Source: Actinomycetota bacterium (lineage in GTDB: Bacteria > Actinomycetota > Actinomycetes > Nanopelagicales > Nanopelagicaceae). From it: a stretch of 5,102 bases of DNA. Under the pieces are notes generated by a model. That model saw nothing but the letters and a program-made list of their open reading frames with translations, was not told the DNA's origin and did no database searches. The translations under genes and the position numbers were made by a program. Within the stretch, counting starts at the first letter, position 1. The number at the start of each line of letters is the position of its first letter. The stretch covers positions 1 through 5,102 of the forward strand of contig WLCU01000081.1 of NCBI GenBank assembly GCA_009705165.1. The letters are read 5' to 3'. Of the stretch, positions 1 to 5,102 are shown one piece after another.

Positions 1-2663
1 CAAAGGTCCGCGTACACGAGTTAGCAAAGCAGCTCGGTATGGAGAGCAAGGTTGTCCTTGCAAAGCTCCAAGAAATGGGCGAATTCGTCCGATCAGCATC
101 ATCGACAGTAGAAGCACCAGTAGTGCGCAAACTTGTCGAAATGTATCCTGATGCAAAACCTGCAGAGGAAAAGAAGCCAGTTAAAAAGGCAGCTGCTAAA
201 AAAGCTGCAGCAAAACCTAAAGGCGAAGTTAGCGCTGAACAAGCTGCTGAGTTAGCCGCAGAACTTGGCGTCGATATCAATGCACTCAAGGCGCAACAAG
301 AGCGCGTCGAAGCTGCAAAAGCAGAAGCTTCAAAGACACATGCTGCAGAGATTTCTGCTGAAGAAAAATCAGAGCTTCCAAAACCTGCACCACGTCCAGG
401 TAACAATCCGTTTTCAACTGGTGGCGCAGTTCCACGTCCACCACGTCCAGGTAATAATCCATTTTCAACTGGTGGCGCAGTTCCACGTCCACCACAACGT
501 CCAGCCGGTGCGCCGCAACGTCCGGGAATGTCAGGACCTCGTCCAGGTTCTGTTCGTCCAGGTTTTGCTGCACGTCCTGCAGGTTCACGTCCACCAGCAG
601 GTGGCGGATTTGCACCACGTACTGGTGCACCAACAACTGGCGCACCAGGTTCTCCATATAAATCAAATGCGGGCGGAGCAACAACCGGTGGTCCACAACG
701 TCCAGGTGGTGGTCGTCCACCACAACGCGGTGGCGCAGGTGGCGCATTTGGAAAAAATGCAAGTAAGAAATCAGGACGTAAAGCTAAATCAAGAAAAGCA
801 TTACGCGATGAATTCGACAATATGCAAGCACCTCAGCTTGGTGGAGCAGTTGTTCCCCATGGTGATGGTAAAACTCCTATTCGTATGCGTCGCGGTGCAT
901 CACTTGCTGATTTTGCAGACAAAATCGGTGCAGATCCAGCAGCATTAGTTGCTGCACTATTTCACTTAGGTGAAATGGTTACTGCAACACAGTCAGTTGA
1001 TGCAGATACTTTTGAAATTCTTGGCGTTCAACTTGGTTACGACATTCAAATCGTTAGCCCAGAAGATGAAGATCGCGAACTATTGCAGGGCTTTGATATT
1101 GATTTAACTGACGAACTCAGTGATATCGATCCAGCTACTTTGGTTGCTCGTCCACCAGTAGTAACCGTTATGGGTCACGTTGACCACGGTAAGACTTCGC
1201 TTTTGGATGCAATTCGTAAGAGCGAAGTTATGAAATCTGAAGCTGGTGGAATTACGCAGCACATTGGTGCCTACCAAATCCATCATGATCACGATGGCGT
1301 TAATCGCGCAATTACATTTATTGATACTCCAGGTCACGAGGCATTTACTGCAATGCGTGCACGTGGTGCCAAGGTAACTGATATCGCAGTTCTTGTTGTT
1401 GCTGCCGATGATGGAATCATGCCTCAGACAATCGAAGCGTTAAACCATGCTCAGGCTGCCGATGTCCCAATCGTTGTTGCAGTTAACAAGGTTGATAAAG
1501 AAGGTGCAAACCCTGACAAGGTTCGCCAGCAGTTGACCGAATACAACTTAGTTGCCGAAGAGTACGGCGGAGAAACAATCTTCGTAAACGTTTCTGCTAA
1601 ATCAGGTCAAGGCGTGCAAGATCTTATTGATTCGATTCTGCTCACTGCAGATGCAGCAATTGATCTACGCGCTGTTGCTGATGACTCTGCTCGCGGAGTT
1701 GCAATTGAAGCGCACCTTGATCGTGGTCGCGGTCCAGTAACTACAGTTCTTGTTCAACGCGGAACACTTAAAATTGGTGATCCGATTGTTGCTGGAGGCG
1801 CTTTTGGTCGCGTCCGTGCAATGTTGGATGAAAATGGAGACAACGTAGATACCGCTGGTCCTTCTCGTCCAGTTCAGGTTCTTGGTTTCACTTCTGTTCC
1901 AAGCGCCGGAGATACATTCTTAGTTGCCGATGAAGACCGTACTGCTCGCCAAATTGCTGAAAAGCGCCAGGCAGCAGAGAGAAATGCTCAACTTGCTAAG
2001 GCACGTAAGAAGGTCTCACTTGAAGACTTCATGGAGCAGTCAAAGATCTCAACACTGAACTTAATTCTTAAGGGTGACGTGAGTGGATCTGTTGAAGCGC
2101 TCGAAGAAGCGCTTATGCAGCTCGATGTTGGCGCTGAAGTTGACCTTCGCGTTATTCACCGTGGTGTTGGTGCAATCACTAAGAGCGATATTACTTTGGC
2201 ATCTGCATCAACTGCAGTGGTCATCGGCTTTAATGTTAAGCCAGAGCCACAAACTGCAATCTTTGCCGATCAGGAAGGTGTAGAAGTCCGCTTCTACTCA
2301 GTTATTTATCAAGCAATCGATGAAATTGAGCTCTCACTTAAGGGTCTGCTCAAGCCAATCTTCGAAGAAGCAATTCTTGGTAACGCTGAAGTTCGCGAGA
2401 TCTTTAAATCTTCTAAGGCTGGAAATATCGCAGGTTCTATCGTTAAGGATGGAATCATCCGCCGTAACGCTAAGGCACGAATTATGCGTGGAGACACAAT
2501 CATCGTTGATGATCTCACCATCGATTCGCTTAAGCGATTTAAAGATGATGCAACCGAAGTCAAAGAAGGCTTCGAGTGCGGTATTGGTCTTGGCAATATG
2601 AAGGATCTTCAAATTGGCGACACCATCCAGGTATTTGAGATGCGCGAGAAAAAGCGGGTATAA
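1..2663 (+). CDS. infB: Translation initiation factor IF-2 (5' end just outside window)
   Basis: IF2 is the cytoplasmic GTPase that binds initiator fMet-tRNA and drives 50S joining on the 30S complex. The reading frame is open from base 3 and reads [12 protein letters not shown] before the ATG at 39. This is the conserved start of the IF2 N-terminal domain, so that ATG is internal; the usual [11 protein letters not shown] start would lie about 4 bases left of the window, giving about 888 residues. Numbering from the ATG at 39: a Lys/Ala-rich segment (about 38-115), a Pro/Gly/Arg-rich linker (about 115-235) with a 17-residue tandem repeat, a second N-terminal helical domain (about 278-345), then the G domain with G1 GHVDHGKT (379-386), G2 GGITQHIG (403-410), G3 DTPGH (429-433), G4 NKVD (483-486) and G5 SAK (519-521). 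The C-terminal domains II-IV follow and end in EMREKKRV. All GTPase motifs are intact. The stop is TAA at 2661, 2 nt before rbfA, implying co-transcription. Identity is secure. Confidence 0.98.
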   Translation, partial: KVRVHELAKQLGMESKVVLAKLQEMGEFVRSASSTVEAPVVRKLVEMYPDAKPAEEKKPVKKAAAKKAAAKPKGEVSAEQAAELAAELGVDINALKAQQERVEAAKAEASKTHAAEISAEEKSELPKPAPRPGNNPFSTGGAVPRPPRPGNNPFSTGGAVPRPPQRPAGAPQRPGMSGPRPGSVRPGFAARPAGSRPPAGGGFAPRTGAPTTGAPGSPYKSNAGGATTGGPQRPGGGRPPQRGGAGGAFGKNASKKSGRKAKSRKALRDEFDNMQAPQLGGAVVPHGDGKTPIRMRRGASLADFADKIGADPAALVAALFHLGEMVTATQSVDADTFEILGVQLGYDIQIVSPEDEDRELLQGFDIDLTDELSDIDPATLVARPPVVTVMGHVDHGKTSLLDAIRKSEVMKSEAGGITQHIGAYQIHHDHDGVNRAITFIDTPGHEAFTAMRARGAKVTDIAVLVVAADDGIMPQTIEALNHAQAADVPIVVAVNKVDKEGANPDKVRQQLTEYNLVAEEYGGETIFVNVSAKSGQGVQDLIDSILLTADAAIDLRAVADDSARGVAIEAHLDRGRGPVTTVLVQRGTLKIGDPIVAGGAFGRVRAMLDENGDNVDTAGPSRPVQVLGFTSVPSAGDTFLVADEDRTARQIAEKRQAAERNAQLAKARKKVSLEDFMEQSKISTLNLILKGDVSGSVEALEEALMQLDVGAEVDLRVIHRGVGAITKSDITLASASTAVVIGFNVKPEPQTAIFADQEGVEVRFYSVIYQAIDEIELSLKGLLKPIFEEAILGNAEVREIFKSSKAGNIAGSIVKDGIIRRNAKARIMRGDTIIVDDLTIDSLKRFKDDATEVKEGFECGIGLGNMKDLQIGDTIQVFEMREKKRV
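390..491 (+). repeat. 51-bp tandem duplication in the infB linker (2 copies)
   Basis: Two head-to-tail 51-nt units, 390-440 and 441-491, each encode the same 17 residues ([17 protein letters not shown]). They differ at only two bases, AAC to AAT and CCG to CCA, both synonymous transitions. The match continues for 4 more bases after the second copy. The unit is a multiple of three, so the frame is kept. It sits in the disordered Pro/Gly/Arg-rich linker between the N-terminal domain and the GTPase core, where length variation is tolerated. The near identity suggests a fairly recent slippage or unequal-crossover duplication. Confidence 0.95.
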
Positions 2664-2665
2664 AA

Positions 2666-3100
2666 ATGGGTCAATCACATCGCAGCCAAAAGGTTGCAGA
2701 CCGTATCAAAGTAATAGTGGCACAACTGCTAGAGACGAAGATTAAAGATCCGCGTCTTGGTTTTGTCACTGTTACTGATGCGCGAGTTACTGGCGATCTT
2801 CAACAAGCCTCGGTTTTTTATACCGTGCTTGGCGATATCGATCAGCGTTCTTCAACGGCGGCAGCACTGGAAAGTGCAAAAGGTGCCATTCGTTCTGCAC
2901 TTGGTCGTGAACTCGGCTTGCGTATCACACCTTCAATTGAATTCTTTGAAGATGGTCTGCCTGAAAGTGCCAAAGCACTTGATTCACTTTTATCTAAGGT
3001 TCACGAACTTGATGCTGAAGTTGCCGCGCTTCGTGCGCATGCAACTTATGCCGGGGGAGAAGATCCTTATAAAGCACCTCGAGTAATCGACGAGGAATAA
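2666..3100 (+). CDS. rbfA: 30S ribosome-binding factor A
   Basis: RbfA is a small cytoplasmic assembly factor that binds the immature 30S subunit, supports processing of the 16S rRNA 5' end and is linked to cold adaptation in other bacteria. The protein has 144 residues, normal for the family. Family features seen: RSQKVADRIKVIVAQLL (about 6-22), DPRLGFVTVT (28-37), a strand with ASVFYTVLGD (48-57), an AKG (71-73) at the likely kink of the KH-like helix, and LRITPSIEFFEDG (85-97). An acidic tail ends in DEE. The ATG start lies 2 nt after the infB stop. No good Shine-Dalgarno precedes it (only GAGA about 16 nt upstream), so translation is probably coupled to infB. The codons of the acidic tail also supply the GAGGA that appears to serve truB. 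Identity is strong. Confidence 0.96.
   Translation: MGQSHRSQKVADRIKVIVAQLLETKIKDPRLGFVTVTDARVTGDLQQASVFYTVLGDIDQRSSTAAALESAKGAIRSALGRELGLRITPSIEFFEDGLPESAKALDSLLSKVHELDAEVAALRAHATYAGGEDPYKAPRVIDEE
3092..3096 (+). promoter_or_regulatory. Shine-Dalgarno GAGGA that decides the truB start
   Basis: GAGGA lies inside the last codons of rbfA (GAC GAG GAA TAA) and ends 6 nt before the ATC at 3103, an ideal spacing. It is too close for an ATA start at 3097 and too far (45 nt) from the first in-frame ATG at 3142. It could be a chance product of the acidic RbfA tail, but its position fits the protein-conservation evidence for a start at 3103. Confidence 0.6.
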
Positions 3101-3102
3101 AC

Positions 3103-3975
3103 ATCGAGCACGGATTTCTGGTTGTAGATAAAGAACCAGGTATGACAAGCCACGATGTTGTGGCGATTGCGCGTCGCGCCCTTGGAACGCGCAAAGTCGG
3201 ACATGCCGGAACTTTAGATCCAATGGCAACCGGAATTTTAGTTTTAGGTTTTAACAATGGCACCCGTTTATTGCAGTACATCACAGATGGCGATAAAAGC
3301 TATGTTGCAACCGTAGTTTTAGGCGCAGCAACCGTAACCGATGATGTTGAAGGTGAAATCATTTTTAGCGCTGATGCTTCAGCAATCACGGATGTGCAGA
3401 TTGAAGGCGAGCTTGCAAAAATGCGTGGCCAAATAATGCAAAGGCCAAGTTCGGTTTCTGCAGTTAAAGTTGCTGGTGAACGAGCCTATGATCGCGTGCG
3501 AGCCGGCGAAAAGGTTGAACTGGCTGCCCGCAACGTCAATATTTCGCAACTAGAAGCAACTGCGATTCGCAGATTTGAAAAAACTATTGAAGTCGATATT
3601 CAGGTTACCTGTTCTGCTGGCACATTTATCCGAGCGATTGCTCGCGATTGTGGTGAAGCTTTAGGTGTTGGCGGCCATTTAAATGCACTGCGCCGAACTC
3701 GTGTTGCAGATTTTGGTACTGAAAACGCAATCTCATTAAGTGATCTAAAGTCCGGCCAATTTCAAACGTTGGGCTTGGTAGATATTGCTCGCACAATCTT
3801 TACCGTCCGCGAATTAGCCCTAGATGAAGTCAATGAACTCTCATTTGGCCGCCCCCTTGCACCAAACTCTGGTGATGGGATTTTCGCTGCGGTTTCTGGC
3901 GAGAATTTAATTGCCTTACTGAGCAATAAAGTTGGTTTGGCTAAACCAATCGCTGTATTCGCGGCGGCGAATTAA
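3103..3975 (+). CDS. truB: tRNA pseudouridine(55) synthase, apparent ATC start
   Basis: TruB converts U55 in the T-loop of tRNAs to pseudouridine. Numbering from the ATC at 3103 (290 residues): HGFLVVDKEPGMTSHDVV (3-20), the catalytic motif GHAGTLDPMATG (33-44) with catalytic Asp39, KSY with the active-site Tyr67, the RPSSVSAVKV...RAY stretch (114-129) and CSAGTFIRAIARDCG (170-184), then LRRTRVADF (196-204) and a C-terminal domain as in actinobacterial TruB. The first ATG (3142) would remove the GFLVVDKEPG strand conserved in the family (E. coli has NGVLLLDKPQG). Upstream, the frame is open back to a TAA at 3070, and between that stop and 3142 there is no ATG, GTG or TTG. Candidates are ATA 3097, ATC 3103 and CTG 3118. 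ATC is preferred because GAGGA ends 6 nt before it, the gap to rbfA becomes 2 nt (as for infB-rbfA), and the protein then begins as (M)EHGFLVVDK. A single-base error or variant (ATG to ATC) is possible. Function is certain; the exact start is less so. Confidence 0.93.
   Translation: MEHGFLVVDKEPGMTSHDVVAIARRALGTRKVGHAGTLDPMATGILVLGFNNGTRLLQYITDGDKSYVATVVLGAATVTDDVEGEIIFSADASAITDVQIEGELAKMRGQIMQRPSSVSAVKVAGERAYDRVRAGEKVELAARNVNISQLEATAIRRFEKTIEVDIQVTCSAGTFIRAIARDCGEALGVGGHLNALRRTRVADFGTENAISLSDLKSGQFQTLGLVDIARTIFTVRELALDEVNELSFGRPLAPNSGDGIFAAVSGENLIALLSNKVGLAKPIAVFAAAN
3931..3950 (+). other. Small perfect stem-loop near the 3' end of truB
   Basis: TTGGTTT at 3932-3938 pairs perfectly with AAACCAA at 3943-3949 around a GGCT loop, and a G-T wobble can extend the stem by one pair. 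It lies inside the codons for KVGLAKPI, 25 nt before the truB stop. No T-run follows, so it is not a canonical terminator. It may slow ribosomes or mRNA decay, or mean nothing. Confidence 0.35.
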
Positions 3976-3993
3976 ACCTGACAGAATTAGACC
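3969..3993 (+). repeat. Imperfect 10-bp direct repeat across the truB stop and truB-ribF gap
   Basis: GAATTAAACC (3969-3978) and GAATTAGACC (3984-3993) match at 9 of 10 bases with a 15-nt period. The first copy contains the truB stop TAA; the second places an in-frame TAG just before the ribF ATG. It looks like a small duplication that created the gap, but at this length chance cannot be excluded. Confidence 0.5.
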
Positions 3994-4866
3994 ATGAGCG
4001 TAGTAGTAATTGGGGTTTTTGATGGCGTACATAGAGGCCATCAAGAAGTTCTTAACCAAGCCAAAGTAATTGCCGATGGCGAAAAGATTATTGCGTTGAC
4101 TTTTGATCCCCATCCCATGAGTGTCTTTGCGCCAGATCGTGCACCTACTCTTTTAACTATCTTGACCGATCGCATTGAACTATTAAAGATTCATAATGCT
4201 GATCAAGTTGCGGTTATGAAATTCACGCCAGAGTTTGCTGCGATGTCGCCAGAGGATTTTGTTAATCGAATTCTCATAGAGCAGTTATCTGCGACAAAAG
4301 TAGTAGTGGGTAACAACTTCACTTATGGATTTAAAGCGGCAGGAAATATAGAATCACTCAAAAAACATTCTGAATTTGAAACAATAGTTTTGGATTTAAC
4401 ACCTGCCGAAGGTGAAGTCGTTTCATCTACTCGAATCCGAAAATTAATAATTGAGGGTGATGTCGAGCAAGCACGCACATTATTAACTCGCCCTCACCGA
4501 CTTGACGGCATAGTTGTTCATGGTGAAAAACGTGGCCGAGAAATCGGATACCCAACTGCAAATTTAGGCGATCTTGAACATCAAACGATTCCTGCCGACG
4601 GCGTCTATGCCGGCTGGTTAACAGTTGGAATAGATCGTTGGCCAGCAGCTATTTCGATTGGCACTAATCCAACTTTTGATGGTGTCAGAGGACGACAAGT
4701 TGAGGCATATGCCCTTGATCAAGTTGGTCTTGATTTGTATTCTCAAAACGCAACAATTGAATTCGGCTGGAGATTGCGCGAGACGTTAAAATTTGATGGT
4801 CTGCAACCTTTGCTTGATCAAATGGCAAAAGATTGTGCTAAAGCCCGTGAGTTGACTGAGCTTTAG
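3994..4866 (+). CDS. ribF: Bifunctional riboflavin kinase / FAD synthetase (FMN adenylyltransferase)
   Basis: RibF phosphorylates riboflavin to FMN and adenylates FMN to FAD in the cytoplasm. The N-terminal adenylyltransferase module shows GVFDGVHRGH (7-16), TFDPHP (36-41), VVGNNFTYG (104-112) and SSTRIR (144-149). The C-terminal kinase module shows GIVVHGEKRGREIGYPTANL (172-191, with the PTAN motif at 187-190), DGVYAG (202-207), SIGTNPTFDG (221-230), VEAY with the likely catalytic Glu237, DLY (247-249) and RLRETLKFD (260-268). Both activities should be intact. The ATG is fixed because TAA, TGA and TAG all occur in frame within the 21 nt upstream. As a result the protein (290 residues) begins directly at the first strand and lacks the roughly 15-20-residue leader common in larger homologues. 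No clear Shine-Dalgarno is visible. The gene lies 18 nt after truB in the same frame and is probably co-transcribed. Confidence 0.96.
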   Translation: MSVVVIGVFDGVHRGHQEVLNQAKVIADGEKIIALTFDPHPMSVFAPDRAPTLLTILTDRIELLKIHNADQVAVMKFTPEFAAMSPEDFVNRILIEQLSATKVVVGNNFTYGFKAAGNIESLKKHSEFETIVLDLTPAEGEVVSSTRIRKLIIEGDVEQARTLLTRPHRLDGIVVHGEKRGREIGYPTANLGDLEHQTIPADGVYAGWLTVGIDRWPAAISIGTNPTFDGVRGRQVEAYALDQVGLDLYSQNATIEFGWRLRETLKFDGLQPLLDQMAKDCAKARELTEL

Positions 4867-4872
4867 GCTCAG
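4856..4872 (+). other. Stem-loop with the ribF stop codon in its loop
   Basis: CTGAGC (4856-4861) pairs perfectly with GCTCAG (4867-4872) around a 5-nt loop TTTAG that holds the ribF stop TAG (4864-4866). The sequence that follows (GATTTCACCTATTTAG) has no continuous T-run, so it is at best a weak terminator. It could instead be a 3'-end stabiliser or processing site between ribF and the rpsO leader. Confidence 0.45.
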
Positions 4873-4886
4873 GATTTCACCTATTT

Positions 4887-4974
4887 AGCTCGCGCTGGTA
4901 ATCTTGCCCAGTCCAACGAGAAAGCGAGCTTTCGTGAGGCAAACCGAAAGCCCTCGTGATCAGAAACCAAGGAG
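4887..4974 (+). promoter_or_regulatory. Structured rpsO 5' leader, candidate S15 autoregulatory element
   Basis: The 117-nt ribF-rpsO gap is the only sizeable non-coding stretch. Visible pairings: AGCTCGC 4887-4893 with GCGAGCT 4924-4930, enclosing CTGG 4895-4898 with CCAG 4908-4911; GCTTTCG 4928-4934 with CGAAAGC 4945-4951; ACGAG 4916-4920 with CTCGT 4953-4957, enclosing the previous stem; and GAAAG 4920-4924 with CTTTC 4929-4933. The first two long stems share 4928-4930, so they compete in part. It is established that S15 represses its own mRNA through leader structures in several phyla. Assigning this leader to that role is inference from position and structure. No convincing promoter was found here, so rpsO may be read from the upstream operon. 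Confidence 0.55.
4969..4974 (+). promoter_or_regulatory. Shine-Dalgarno AAGGAG of rpsO
   Basis: AAGGAG ends 9 nt before the ATG at 4984. It is by far the strongest ribosome-binding site in the window, in keeping with a highly expressed ribosomal protein, and it fixes the rpsO start. Confidence 0.9.
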
Positions 4975-4983
4975 TTCAAAGAA

Positions 4984-5102
4984 ATGGCACTAACACCAGA
5001 AGTAAAGAAGCAAATTGTCGCGCAGTTCGGATCTACTCCTACTGACACGGGAAGTCCTGAAGCACAGGTCGCTTTGCTATCCAAGCGTATTGAAGAAATT
5101 AC
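4984..5102 (+). CDS. rpsO: 30S ribosomal protein S15 (N-terminal part, cut by window end)
   Basis: S15 is a primary 16S rRNA-binding protein that organises the three-way junction of the central domain and contributes to subunit bridging. Only the first 39 codons are present, of about 89 in the family. They read [16 protein letters not shown], then [12 protein letters not shown] (21-32), the conserved loop and helix that contact 16S rRNA, then SKRIEEI. The start is well supported by AAGGAG 9 nt upstream and by the typical MAL N-terminus. The 117-nt structured leader is suited to feedback control by S15. No disruption is visible before the window ends. Confidence 0.96.
   Translation, partial: MALTPEVKKQIVAQFGSTPTDTGSPEAQVALLSKRIEEI

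Noticed and set aside
390..491. CRISPR-like repeat
   Set aside because: The two copies are directly adjacent without spacers, in frame and coding within infB. It is a tandem duplication.
286..762. 158-codon open frame on the minus strand opposite infB
   Set aside because: It is a shadow of the Pro/Gly/Arg-rich repeat linker. The product is a His/Val/Leu-rich low-complexity string with no recognisable fold.
265..948. 227-codon open frame on the plus strand, out of frame inside infB
   Set aside because: It overlaps the repetitive linker in another frame and yields a low-complexity His/Val/Gln protein. infB itself is unmistakable here.
2309..2678. Minus-strand and alternate-frame open frames opposite the 3' end of infB
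   Set aside because: They lie wholly or almost wholly inside conserved IF2 domain IV coding sequence. No family is recognisable and the plus-strand frame is fully explained.
3142..3144. ATG at 3142 as the truB start
   Set aside because: It would cut off the conserved GFLVVDKEPG strand and has no Shine-Dalgarno nearby. The upstream ATC start explains the conservation better.
4852..4887. TTGACT as a -35 box of an rpsO promoter
   Set aside because: At 17-18 nt downstream the hexamers are TTTCAC and TTCACC. The only vaguely -10-like TATTTA is 24 nt away, so no credible promoter can be claimed.
4881..5084. 67-codon minus-strand open frame over the rpsO leader and 5' end
   Set aside because: It runs antisense to the S15 coding start and the structured leader. 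Its product has no recognisable motif, and the plus-strand interpretation is strong.
1..5102. An undescribed defence, mobile or secretion system
   Set aside because: The whole window is accounted for by conserved housekeeping genes on one strand. No foreign-looking composition, integrase, terminal repeats or unknown genes are seen.

Overview
This window is a compact, single-strand block of translation and RNA-maturation genes, all on the + strand: infB (5' end cut by about one codon), rbfA, truB, ribF and the first 39 codons of rpsO. The order infB-rbfA-truB-ribF-rpsO is widespread in bacteria. The protein details point to Actinobacteria: the IF2 N-terminus reads [12 protein letters not shown], a long Pro/Gly/Arg-rich linker follows it, TruB has a PSSVSAVKV...RAYDRVRAGEKVEL stretch, and RibF has a GNNFTYG motif. 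The bases are moderately AT-leaning for that phylum, with many A/T third positions, and genes are almost gapless. I infer a small-genome, streamlined actinobacterium, perhaps of the freshwater acI/Nanopelagicales type. That placement is inference and was not tested by a search.

Layout. 1-2663: infB, whose true start lies just left of the window; its linker carries a near-perfect 51-bp tandem duplication (390-491). 2666-3100: rbfA, 2 nt after infB. 3103-3975: truB. The conserved N-terminus of TruB has no upstream ATG, GTG or TTG; the best start is an ATC codon at 3103, 6 nt after a GAGGA Shine-Dalgarno and 2 nt after the rbfA stop. 3994-4866: ribF, in the same frame as truB but separated from it by three in-frame stops (TAA, TGA, TAG). 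4867-4983: a 117-nt intergenic leader with several overlapping, partly exclusive base-pairings, followed by a strong AAGGAG. 4984-5102: rpsO, cut by the window end.

How they work together. IF2 is the GTPase that joins the ribosomal subunits with initiator tRNA. RbfA helps mature the 30S subunit (16S rRNA 5' region). TruB makes pseudouridine 55 in tRNA. S15 nucleates assembly of the 16S central domain. RibF, which makes FMN and FAD, is the metabolic exception commonly found in this cluster. The structured rpsO leader is a reasonable candidate for an S15 autoregulatory element.

I found no mobile element, CRISPR array, tRNA or unknown gene system. The observations most worth a second look are the apparent ATC start of truB and the rpsO leader.
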